Shown piece after piece: positions 8,082-14,317 of a stretch of 26,300 nt of DNA (position 1 is the stretch's first letter; each line of letters opens with the position of its first letter). The notes beneath the pieces were generated by a model. That model was not told where the DNA came from. It saw only the letters and a list, made by a program, of their open reading frames with translations, and did no database searches. Source of the stretch: Bacillota bacterium (GTDB lineage Bacteria; Bacillota; Clostridia; Oscillospirales; Ruminococcaceae); the NCBI GenBank assembly GCA_023391005.1, contig JAEWBS010000120.1:1-26300 (forward strand). Reading direction: 5' to 3'. Made by a program: the position numbers and the translations under genes.

Positions 8082-8111
8082 CAACCTGCCTATTCCGGGA
8101 GGAGATTGAAT

Positions 8112-8606
8112 ATGAAAAGATTAAGAAAACGCTTTGCAGCCTTCTGTCTGACCGCCGCCGCCCTGCTTGCCGTAGCAATTGGCGCCGGGCTGCCTCGTAT
8201 TCAGTATTATTCCGCCGACCTGATCGCGCGTCTGTTCCCCGTGACCTATCAGGTTACCTACCGTAACACCGGGGCACAGCCGGTTACCGCACCGGTACGT
8301 TTTGCGGCAGACAATGCGATTGTAAGCGCTTCCGCCAGCGACGTGGACGATAAGGTGATCCCGATGTCCGACGCGGTATTTGTCTGCCTGCAAAACGAGT
8401 TGCGCGCGCAAAACATGCTGCGCAGCGGCTTGCTGACCGGCGTTGTCGTTTTAACCGCCGCCCTTTTGCCGATAGCGTTGGCCGCAATGGCCTTTGCGAT
8501 CAGCATGCCCCGGGTACGTAACAGCGTAAAACGCCGTGTGCCGGCGGTACCTCACCGCCCGGCGGCCTGTGCGCGGCAGACGTCAACGATACCGAGTGTG
8601 GCTTGA
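8112..8606 (+). CDS. Two-TM membrane protein under probable SOS control, unknown function
   Basis: A 164-residue protein. A basic N-terminus (MKRLRKR) and a helix at about 8-27 are followed by about 75 outside residues, a second helix at about 105-131, and a basic cytoplasmic tail of about 30 residues (RNSVKRRV…). The outer segment has no Cys and contains NTGAQPVTAPVRFAADNAIVSASASDVDDKVIPMSD, with no domain I recognise. The ATG at 8112 follows GGGAGGAG; an upstream start inside the second LexA-like box is rejected. The paired LexA boxes suggest induction by DNA damage. Small membrane proteins under LexA in other bacteria (YneA in Bacillus, SidA in Caulobacter) block division, but there is no sequence resemblance here, so a division-inhibitor role is only a hypothesis. 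Confidence 0.7.
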   Translation: MKRLRKRFAAFCLTAAALLAVAIGAGLPRIQYYSADLIARLFPVTYQVTYRNTGAQPVTAPVRFAADNAIVSASASDVDDKVIPMSDAVFVCLQNELRAQNMLRSGLLTGVVVLTAALLPIALAAMAFAISMPRVRNSVKRRVPAVPHRPAACARQTSTIPSVA

Positions 8607-8646
8607 TCCTCCTCGCTTTTTAACGCGATATCCGATATTCCAACGG

Positions 8647-8694
8647 CTCTTTTCAAAGGCGCGCTGTCTTTTGACGGCGCGCCTTTGAAATGAA
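8647..8694 (+). terminator. Long hairpin after the two-TM gene
   Basis: Perfect arms TTTCAAAGGCGCGC (8651-8664) and its complement (8677-8690) continue through a wobble and GTC-TTTT-GAC into an 18-bp stem with a TTTT loop. It is not followed directly by a T-run (TGAAGCTTGTTTTT follows), so termination efficiency is uncertain. Confidence 0.55.
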
Positions 8695-8708
8695 GCTTGT
8701 TTTTGCAA

Positions 8709-8737
8709 TTGATATTTGATGACAATAATGCTATAAT
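8709..8737 (+). promoter_or_regulatory. Upstream tRNA-Thr promoter P1
   Basis: -35 TTGATA (8709-8714), 17-base spacer, -10 TATAAT (8732-8737). It lies about 140 bases before the tRNA and would give a longer precursor. Confidence 0.65.
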
Positions 8738-8809
8738 ATTGTTAAAGCCACTAAAAACTGGGATGCCAATTCGGCACAAAAGAATAAAAAAGAAAATCGT
8801 CAAATGATG

Positions 8810-8838
8810 TTGACAACCGATGTACGATCGGCTATAAT
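8810..8838 (+). promoter_or_regulatory. Main tRNA-Thr promoter P2
   Basis: Perfect consensus sigma-A promoter: -35 TTGACA (8810-8815), 17-base spacer, -10 TATAAT (8833-8838), start near 8845, about 35 bases before the tRNA. The strength fits a stable-RNA gene. Confidence 0.85.
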
Positions 8839-8879
8839 AATCAACGTTGCACAAAGAACATGTGCGAAAATTAAAATAT

Positions 8880-8955
8880 GCTGCTATGGCTCAGTCGGCA
8901 GAGCACGTCCTTGGTAAGGACGAGGTCACCAGTTCGAATCTGGTTAGCAGCTCCA
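8880..8955 (+). tRNA. tRNA-Thr (anticodon GGT)
   Basis: A complete 76-base cloverleaf. The acceptor stem GCTGCTA (8880-8886) pairs with TAGCAGC (8945-8951); the D arm is GGCTCAGTCGGCAGAGC; the anticodon arm CGTCC-TTGGTAA-GGACG carries GGT; the T arm is ACCAG-TTCGAAT-CTGGT. Discriminator T is followed by a genome-encoded CCA (8953-8955). It reads ACC/ACU threonine codons and, as an ANN decoder, should receive t6A37 made through the tsaC product. It has two promoters and is followed directly by an unusually long hairpin that begins within its 3' end. Confidence 0.97.
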
Positions 8956-9004
8956 GAAACAAAAAGCTTTGGAATTTTTATTCCAAAGCTTTTTGTTTCT
9001 GGAG
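8951..9004 (+). terminator. 25-bp perfect hairpin terminator overlapping the tRNA 3' end
   Basis: Left arm 8951-8975 starts with the tRNA's last acceptor base and CTCCA end and is the exact complement of 8980-9004, with a TTTT loop. It contains A-rich and T-rich segments (…AAAAAGC / GCTTTTTG…) that could act as the termination signal. Because the arm includes CCA, the precursor 3' end could be base paired before processing. Confidence 0.7.
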
Positions 9005-9107
9005 CCCGCTGCGGCGGGGAATCCGTTCGCTACGCTCACTCAATGTGCGGTAGGAACCTGCGGTTCCCCCACACACGCCCCCTCCCTTGCCGGTGCGTTG
9101 CGATTTG
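9000..9107 (+). repeat. Diverged duplicated element, copy A
   Basis: Starts TGGAGCCCGCTGCGGCGGGG followed by AATCCGTTCGC and ends around CCCCTCCCTTGCCGGTGCGTT. Copy B at 9263-9375 has the same start (about 24 of 28 bases) and the same end motif with several changes; the middle is much diverged. Each copy begins at the right arm of a perfect hairpin. No protein-coding reading is supported here. The interval 8956-9409 has no gene. Confidence 0.6.
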
Positions 9108-9220
9108 CGCTTAAAATGAATGAAAGCGGTCGATGGCTTCGCCCAACCACTGGAACGACTATACAGGCCTTCGGTTGTGCGAAAGGTGAAAAAATATAAA
9201 ATCTTTTTTGCAACCCCTTT

Positions 9221-9264
9221 CCAAGAATAAAAGACCAGTCTTCGGACTGGTCTTTTATTCTTGG
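9221..9264. terminator. 20-bp perfect hairpin before repeat copy B
   Basis: Arms 9221-9240 (CCAAGAATAAAAGACCAGTC) and 9245-9264 are perfectly complementary around a stable TTCG tetraloop. In layout (CCA… left arm, …TTCTTGGAGC right arm) it copies the hairpin after tRNA-Thr, but no tRNA precedes it, so it may be a remnant of a duplicated tRNA tail. Confidence 0.65.
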
Positions 9265-9375
9265 AGCACCGCTGCGGCGGGGCATCCGCTCGCCTTAACT
9301 TAATCGACACGCCATAAGAAACCTACTATTCTCTGGCATACCCCACCCCTACCGGAGCGTTGCCAAATTATGCAT
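9263..9375 (+). repeat. Diverged duplicated element, copy B
   Basis: Starts TGGAGCACCGCTGCGGCGGG followed by GCATCCGCTCGCC and ends near CCCCACCCCTACCGGAGCGTT. It pairs with copy A at 9000-9107. Confidence 0.6.
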
Positions 9376-9409
9376 AGCGTTTGTGATGTAGCGCAACTCA
9401 AAAATTAAG

Positions 9410-9661
9410 CTATTTCATTTCTTGCTCTAAAGCCCGAAATACATCGGCATTAAAAAAATCGATAATGGAAATATCTAACCCATCGCATAACTTCTTAATC
9501 GTCGCAATCGTAGTGCTGTTGTTTCTGCCACTTGTAATGTTATTGATCGTTGATTGAGTAACCCCGCTCAACGTCCCGAGTTTATTGATTGTGATGCCGC
9601 GCTTTTGGCACAGTTCAAGAATTCTTTCCTTTACAGCCATTCCAATCGTCATATCCATCAT
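9410..9661 (-). CDS. XRE-family helix-turn-helix regulator
   Basis: An 83-residue protein that is almost entirely a Cro/C1-type HTH: VKERILELCQKRGITINKLGTLSGVTQSTINNI is helices 1-3, with the recognition helix in TQSTINNITSGR, followed by helices 4-5 (TIATIKKLCDGLDISIIDFF). The start is ambiguous among Met1, Met2, Met4 and Met8 because GGTTAGG and AGGATGATGG sit close together; the longest is given. It has no sensor domain. It is divergent from a small ribbon-helix-helix-like gene, with a shared intergenic region full of dyads, suggesting autoregulation and control of the neighbour. The pair resembles a remnant of a mobile element. Confidence 0.85.
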   Translation of the reverse strand: MMDMTIGMAVKERILELCQKRGITINKLGTLSGVTQSTINNITSGRNNSTTIATIKKLCDGLDISIIDFFNADVFRALEQEMK

Positions 9662-9676
9662 CCTAACCTAAATGAG

Positions 9677-9764
9677 TTAATACGATCGTACCCGTCCGGC
9701 GTTAAAAAGATTACCTCATTTGAGTTGATTTTGTTATTGTATCTGATATAATGAACTCAAATGA
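9677..9764. promoter_or_regulatory. Divergent operator-promoter region of the XRE and RHH genes
   Basis: Plus-strand promoter: TTGATT (9725-9730), 16-base spacer, TATAAT (9747-9752). Exact inverted repeats TCATTTGAGTT (9716-9726) and AACTCAAATGA (9754-9764) bracket it. A related half-site, AAATGAGTT, lies just upstream of the XRE start (about 9670-9678). On the minus strand a likely -10 TATTAA (9677-9682) abuts the palindrome TACGATCGTA (9681-9690). Confidence 0.55.
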
Positions 9765-9782
9765 AAGGGGCGGGTGTAGGGT

Positions 9783-9971
9783 TTGAAGAAGGTTACAATG
9801 ATGATGGACGATTACCTGTATAAGTTTTATCAGAAGATCGGAGAAAACTCAGGAGGCATTGAGCCCGAAGAAGTGATGGCTGATGCCCTTTTTAAATTAG
9901 CGGGAGAGCTTTCGCTGAATTCACTTAATGAGAACGGTCAACTAAAATCAAATATGCAAAATTACCATTAG
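9783..9971 (+). CDS. Small ribbon-helix-helix-like protein
   Basis: A 62-residue protein starting from TTG (read MKKVTMMMDDYLYKFYQKIG). The pattern is a short basic strand (KKVTMMM), an amphipathic helix (DDYLYKFYQKIGENSG) and a second helix (EPEEVMADALFKLAGEL), which is the order of Arc/CopG ribbon-helix-helix DNA-binding proteins, followed by a polar tail. The TTG is preferred because it includes the strand and follows an AAAGGGG site; the ATG at 9798 with an AGAAGG site is an alternative that would lose the strand. It could equally be an antitoxin-like partner, but no toxin gene is adjacent. Confidence 0.6.
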   Translation: MKKVTMMMDDYLYKFYQKIGENSGGIEPEEVMADALFKLAGELSLNSLNENGQLKSNMQNYH

Positions 9972-9981
9972 TCGCAGATAA

Positions 9982-10034
9982 AAAGGGGCTGTTGCAGAGC
10001 AATCCGTGAGGATCACTATGCAACAGCCCCCTTT
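9982..10034. terminator. Bidirectional terminator between convergent genes
   Basis: AAAGGGGCTGTTGCA (9982-9996) pairs with TGCAACAGCCCCCTTT (10019-10034) with one bulged C, and an inner ATCC-gtga-GGAT stem. A-rich and T-rich flanks fit use by both the RHH gene (plus) and the CotH gene (minus). Confidence 0.75.
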
Positions 10035-10089
10035 ATCGTATTTACAGCATGCCGATTTCAGCAGTCAGTACAATTTCCAACACGCCCGT

Positions 10090-12108
10090 TTAGGCCGTGC
10101 GCCTTCGCTTATAAAAAATAACGAATAGTAGCCCGCCTAATAATAAGGTCGTTATAACGCCTAAAACAATCCCTGTCTTCGCATCAAATCCGGCAGCGAC
10201 AGAAGCCGGTACGTTCCCGGAATTGGGATTTTCTCGTGATGCAGCGTTATTTGTGCCTTCTCCCCTATTATCCAAACGGTTACCGCCACCGCCAAATCCG
10301 CCTTGGCCACGGTTTTTAAACATATCAATTTGTTCTTCCGTAATACCTAAGTTTTGTAACTCTGCCAGTTGTTCTTCCGTTAGTTCACGCGCTCCGGCGG
10401 ATTGAATGATCTCCATGGCGCGCTGCATATTTTCCATGTTGAAGCCTTGTATACTTCCGCCCGGACGCATATTGCCGTTTTCCCCCTGATTTGCGCCCGG
10501 CATACCGCCAAAGCCGCCGCCCATACTGCCAAGCGCGGAGAGATTGACACTTGACGCATCAACAAGTGCGGCAGAATTTGCGCTTTGCCCCTCAGTCGTG
10601 GCAGGGATGCTCCCATTAAGCTGACCTTCGATGCTCTGCGCCCTCAATTCGCCGAGCTTTTTCAGCTCTGTAACGCCGCTCTGGTAGGCGGTAAAGTCAT
10701 AAAACGCGGTTGGGTCCGATTCAACATAGGAGGAGATTAAGGCGTCAAGCGAATCGACCGTCCGACTGAATTGACCGTTGCTAAAGTATCCGTCCACAAT
10801 CTGCTGTAAAAAGCCGTGGTACAGCGCCATATATTCCGGTACTTCAAGCAGCTTTGCCAGTATTGGCCGGTCCTCAAGGTTCACGCCGGAAACAGGCGTG
10901 TCAATCGGAAAGTTGACAACATCGGAAGCGCTGCCGGACTGAAATCCGCCAAAGGCCAAATTGTAATCCCATGGGAGCATGGTAAGACGACCGTCTTTTT
11001 CGTACAAATAATAGTTATGACACATGTTGGATACATAGTGGTCGAGATTTACCACAACGGTTTGAGCCGCAAAGTATTTAAGTGTGGCCGCCACATCGAC
11101 GGTGCTTTCCAAATTCTCACCGGCATTGAGCTTTTTAAGGGCATTGATCACACGGTTGTAGTCGGTATCAGTGCTGTCGAAGACGGCATTTTCAAATATG
11201 ACGGAATAACTTGAAATCTCGTCGTCGGTATATTGCAGCGTGGCCCCGCCCGATTGGCCGAAACCGCCCGCAAAGCCACCGCGTTCGCCGCCGGTTTCCG
11301 GGGCCGGATTCTCCCCTGACGGCATTTGCCCCTCCGCCTGAGACAGGGGTTGGCCTTGATCCACCGCAGGCATCTGTCCGTCCGATTGGGAGAGGGTTTG
11401 GCCACCTGCCGGGTCTCCCTGTTGTGAGCGGTTTTTGCCCACAGCACCGCCCAATTCGTTCATCTGGCCATTACCGCGCATGCCCATGCTTTCGGGCTTA
11501 TAAAGCTTGCCGTGGTCGTTACCGTATACACGCTCGGCATAGCTGTCTTCCAGAGCTTCAATGGCAAGATAAAATCCCCACGCTTCACCGTTGACGGTTA
11601 TATTAGAAAACGCATATCGCGGCGTTTCCACACCCACATAGTCCATGATGTCATAAGAAAGGTATTCCTTCATGTAGGTGGCATCGCCCTGCATGTTGTT
11701 GACAACAATTTTATCCAGTCCAAGCCAGGTCTGCCCGGTCACATAGTGGTCAAATTCTATTTTGAAGCTGTACCGGTCGGTCGTGTCGTCCTGTGCTACC
11801 ATACTCAGGCTTGAGTTTCCCTTCGGGCGAATGCCGACGTTTTCTATTTTGGTGCCGTTTATAACGACTGTGGCGGGTATATAGGCCTTCGCCGTCGCGT
11901 TTTGGAGCATATCGGCCCAATCCTTTTGATCTGCGACAATCTGAATATCCATGACCTTTGTTTTATCCATAGCGGAAACATAGGGCGGCTCCGCTGACCC
12001 GGTGATGGATTCAAAGGCTGTCGGCATCAGGTACATAGCGCCGATCAGCAGTACCGCGACCGCCATGAGCAGCGACGCTATCTGACCGATTCTTTGATGC
12101 TTAATCAT
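10090..12108 (-). CDS. CotH-family membrane-anchored protein kinase
   Basis: A 672-residue CotH kinase-like protein. CotH proteins are atypical kinases, known from spore coats but widespread outside them. An N-terminal membrane helix lies at about 8-28; the kinase region spans about 50-500, with GIRPKGNSSLS (92-102), YSFKIEFD, NLDHYVSN (354-361) and the conserved LPWDYNLAFGGF (378-389), whose Asp381 is the probable metal ligand. A Gly/Gln/Ser-rich insert at about 215-290 holds a duplicated unit (GQTLSQSDGQMP / GQPLSQAEGQMP). After another Gly-rich linker a second membrane helix (about 645-666) ends in KRRRTA, so the kinase domain should face outside, tethered at both ends. The ATG at 12108 follows a GGGGGGG site 16 bases after the DUF4956 stop; longer readings overlap DUF4956 and are not protein-like. 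Confidence 0.88.
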   Translation of the reverse strand: MIKHQRIGQIASLLMAVAVLLIGAMYLMPTAFESITGSAEPPYVSAMDKTKVMDIQIVADQKDWADMLQNATAKAYIPATVVINGTKIENVGIRPKGNSSLSMVAQDDTTDRYSFKIEFDHYVTGQTWLGLDKIVVNNMQGDATYMKEYLSYDIMDYVGVETPRYAFSNITVNGEAWGFYLAIEALEDSYAERVYGNDHGKLYKPESMGMRGNGQMNELGGAVGKNRSQQGDPAGGQTLSQSDGQMPAVDQGQPLSQAEGQMPSGENPAPETGGERGGFAGGFGQSGGATLQYTDDEISSYSVIFENAVFDSTDTDYNRVINALKKLNAGENLESTVDVAATLKYFAAQTVVVNLDHYVSNMCHNYYLYEKDGRLTMLPWDYNLAFGGFQSGSASDVVNFPIDTPVSGVNLEDRPILAKLLEVPEYMALYHGFLQQIVDGYFSNGQFSRTVDSLDALISSYVESDPTAFYDFTAYQSGVTELKKLGELRAQSIEGQLNGSIPATTEGQSANSAALVDASSVNLSALGSMGGGFGGMPGANQGENGNMRPGGSIQGFNMENMQRAMEIIQSAGARELTEEQLAELQNLGITEEQIDMFKNRGQGGFGGGGNRLDNRGEGTNNAASRENPNSGNVPASVAAGFDAKTGIVLGVITTLLLGGLLFVIFYKRRRTA

Positions 12109-12124
12109 GACGGCTGCCCCCCCC

Positions 12125-12796
12125 TTATGACATATAGTCGCCGTTATAGCTGACCAGCGCGACGCTTCTGACCCCGGAAACAGCCTTAATTTTCCCCACA
12201 AATTTTGTGGCGCTTTCGAGCAAGCGGACTTCGAGTGTAAATTCCATTCCGGCATCCGACACGGTTTTAGACTTTATGCTGTACCGCTTTACGCCTTGCT
12301 TGAGATGCGCTAAAATCGCGTCCTCCTGCTGCTCGCCCTCGCTCGCGACAATCAGAATATAGGGCGAATCCACGCTTTTTTTGTTGACGAACACAACAAG
12401 GATAACACCTACGAACAAAGAACCCAGCACAGCAAGCGGCAACAGGCCCGCCCCTAATACGATGCCCGCGGCGATCGACCAAAACAGGAACACAATATCG
12501 AGCGGCTCTTTAATCGCCGTTCTGAAACGAACAATCGACAATGCACCCACCATGCCCAGCGACAGGATAACGTTCGACGTAACCGCCAGAATAATCAGTG
12601 TCGTAATTAGGGTGAGACCGAGCAGCGAAACGCCGAAGCCCGCCGAATACATAACACCCGAGTACGTTTTTTTATAAACAAAAAAGATAAACGTTCCAAG
12701 GACAAAAGCAAGGCCCATGGCAATAATCATATCAAGGGCGGAAAAGCTTGTGATATTTTCAAGAAAGCTCGATTTAAAAAGATCGTTAAAGGTCAT
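12125..12796 (-). CDS. DUF4956 membrane protein
   Basis: A 223-residue protein of family DUF4956. After a short N-terminal segment (MTFNDLFKSSF) there are about four membrane helices at roughly 22-42, 47-72, 76-90 and 103-137. The cytoplasmic-looking loop ALSIVRFRTAIKEPLDIVFLFW is the family signature. A soluble C-terminal domain (about 140-223) has alternating beta-like and helical segments. Function is unknown. It is regularly found beside VTC-domain and CotH genes, which suggests a membrane partner for polyphosphate handling, but that is inference. An AAGGAGAG ribosome site precedes the ATG, 12 bases after the VTC stop, so the genes form one transcript. Confidence 0.88.
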   Translation of the reverse strand: MTFNDLFKSSFLENITSFSALDMIIAMGLAFVLGTFIFFVYKKTYSGVMYSAGFGVSLLGLTLITTLIILAVTSNVILSLGMVGALSIVRFRTAIKEPLDIVFLFWSIAAGIVLGAGLLPLAVLGSLFVGVILVVFVNKKSVDSPYILIVASEGEQQEDAILAHLKQGVKRYSIKSKTVSDAGMEFTLEVRLLESATKFVGKIKAVSGVRSVALVSYNGDYMS

Positions 12797-12808
12797 TTGA
12801 ATCTCTCC

Positions 12809-13495
12809 TTATCCATAAATGCGGCAAGCCGCGTATTTTGAAAATGCTTCGGTATGGCGTGTGTTTGTTTGAATCAGGTCGCGGATCATGTCCGGTAAAA
12901 AGCTGTCGTACTTGACCTCCAAAAGGAGCAGGCCGGATTCACCAACGCTAAGCGTGGGGATATCCCGCTCAAACAGGCCGGTGGAATAGCCGCCTGTTCG
13001 TATGTCGGAGTCAAAGGTAATACGCACATTTCCGTAGGGGTAAATATAAGCCTCCCGCCAATAATCCACCAATGTTTTAGGCCGAAGCCGCTGATAACAC
13101 AGCTTGCCATAGAATTCTGTCAATAGGGCGTTTCCTGTCTGCGGCATCCACGCGGTATCGCCCGCGAGAATCTGTTCGGCCTGCGCCCGGGTCAGCGCCA
13201 CCGACTGCTTATTGCAAAGGCCGCTCATTTTACTCTTCTTCTCAAGCCGAATGAAATCCCCGCTTTCGTTATAAAGCCGTATCCTGTATTTCTCCCGATT
13301 GGGAAGGCCATAGAGCTTTTCTTTAAGCGCCTTGTCGTCGTCGTTATCAAAATACAGACTGCGGATATGGTAACGCCCATCGGGTCCGGCATTGGGGTCT
13401 ATTTTCGCAATCGGCTTTATCCGCTGCCGCAGGGTGTGGTAATCTAATAGATTGATGCCATGCTTATATTCGTGCCGATATTCGAGTTGGTTCAT
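12809..13495 (-). CDS. VTC-domain polyphosphate polymerase
   Basis: A 228-residue protein that is essentially one VTC domain (tunnel-fold of the CYTH/TTM superfamily). The family makes polyphosphate from ATP; in yeast VTC the same domain feeds the chain through a membrane channel. Visible tunnel residues are YRHEYKHGI near the N-terminus, YHIRSLYFDN, KYRIRLYN, IRLEKKSKMSGLCNK, RPKTLVDYWREAY, RITFDSDIRTG and LLLEVKYDSFLPDMI, which supply the Arg/Lys and Glu ligands expected. It lacks its own membrane segment, so DUF4956 may anchor it. The ATG follows GGAGGTGA. It is the first gene of the VTC-DUF4956-CotH operon. Confidence 0.92.
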   Translation of the reverse strand: MNQLEYRHEYKHGINLLDYHTLRQRIKPIAKIDPNAGPDGRYHIRSLYFDNDDDKALKEKLYGLPNREKYRIRLYNESGDFIRLEKKSKMSGLCNKQSVALTRAQAEQILAGDTAWMPQTGNALLTEFYGKLCYQRLRPKTLVDYWREAYIYPYGNVRITFDSDIRTGGYSTGLFERDIPTLSVGESGLLLLEVKYDSFLPDMIRDLIQTNTRHTEAFSKYAACRIYG

Positions 13496-13518
13496 TTTCT
13501 CACCTCCATCTTACGCAC

Positions 13519-13551
13519 ATGATAAAGCGGCAAGCTTAATTGGAGCTTAAT
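13519..13551 (-). promoter_or_regulatory. Candidate activator-dependent promoter of the VTC operon
   Basis: On the minus strand a -10-like TATCAT (13519-13524) has no -35. In the -35 position lies a direct repeat (plus-strand AGCTTAAT at 13533-13540 and 13544-13551) with an 11-base period, the arrangement bound by OmpR/PhoB-class regulators. The response-regulator gene starts about 90 bases away. Confidence 0.5.
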
Positions 13552-13582
13552 GAAAACATGAACTTTTTGTATCGTCATCTGT

Positions 13583-13619
13583 TTAAGCTTCGCTTAACCT
13601 TATGGCGGTATGCTATAAT
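13583..13619 (+). promoter_or_regulatory. Promoter of the two-component system
   Basis: -10 TATAAT (13614-13619) lacks a clear -35. Just upstream is the dyad TTAAGC-TTC-GCTTAA (13583-13597), which reuses the GCTTAA core of the repeats near the VTC promoter. This suggests the same protein binds both, with autoregulation of the regulator gene. Confidence 0.5.
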
Positions 13620-13642
13620 TCATAGAAAGGGAGGGAGCCTCT

Positions 13643-14317
13643 ATGCGTATCCTGATTGTTGAAGACGAGAAGCGGCTCGCGGAAACACTTGCAGATATCG
13701 TTACACAAAACAAAGATATTGCGGATATTTGTCATGACGGTCAGCGCGGGCTTGATAACGCGCTCTCCGGCATTTACGATGCGGTCATTCTCGATGTCAT
13801 GCTTCCGGGCATCAACGGCTTTGATATTGTCCGCCGGATGCGTGAAAGCGGCAATACAACGCCGGTGCTGATGCTGACCGCCAAAACAGAGCTTGGCGAC
13901 AGGATAAACGGCCTTGACAACGGTGCGGACTATTACCTGACCAAGCCGTTTGAAACACCTGAGCTTCTAGCCTGCCTGCGGGCTATTACGCGGCGCGGCA
14001 GCGATTTGAAGCCCGAAGCGCTGATATACGAGGATATTGAGGTCAACCTTGCCACCAGCGAGCTGGTGTGCCATCATCGCTCGGTACGGCTGGGCGCAAA
14101 GGAACTAGGGCTTATCCGGCTGCTGATCGCTAATAAGGACATTCTTTTACCCAAGGAAAGCATCTATTTAAAAATATGGGGGTATGACAGCGAAGCGGAG
14201 GATGGCATTGTGGAGGTGTATATCTCCTTCTTACGAAAAAAATTGGAGCATATTGGCTCAAGCGTAAAAATCTCGGTGGTGCGCCGGGTTGGTTATCGGT
14301 TGGAGGTCGTAGAATGA
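13643..14317 (+). CDS. OmpR/PhoB-family response regulator
   Basis: A 224-residue two-domain regulator. The receiver (1-115) shows EDE at 7-9, the phospho-acceptor Asp51 in ILDVMLPG, the Thr in MLTAK and the Lys in YYLTKPFE. The winged-helix DNA-binding domain (about 130-222) includes RLGAKELGLIRLLIANKDILLPKESIYLKIWGYD and VYISFLRKKLE…VVRRVGYRLE. An AAGGGAGGG ribosome site precedes the ATG. Its stop overlaps the kinase start (ATGA). It is divergent from the VTC operon, which makes that operon its most likely target. Confidence 0.95.
   Translation: MRILIVEDEKRLAETLADIVTQNKDIADICHDGQRGLDNALSGIYDAVILDVMLPGINGFDIVRRMRESGNTTPVLMLTAKTELGDRINGLDNGADYYLTKPFETPELLACLRAITRRGSDLKPEALIYEDIEVNLATSELVCHHRSVRLGAKELGLIRLLIANKDILLPKESIYLKIWGYDSEAEDGIVEVYISFLRKKLEHIGSSVKISVVRRVGYRLEVVE

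Noticed and set aside
8847..9310. Several open readings across tRNA-Thr and the duplicated element
   Set aside because: They run through the tRNA, hairpins and repeat copies, have no ribosome sites, and their sequence is explained by those structures.
8880..9661. Integration of a mobile element at the tRNA-Thr 3' end
   Set aside because: No integrase was found and no second copy of the tRNA 3' segment (attR-like) could be seen downstream within the window.
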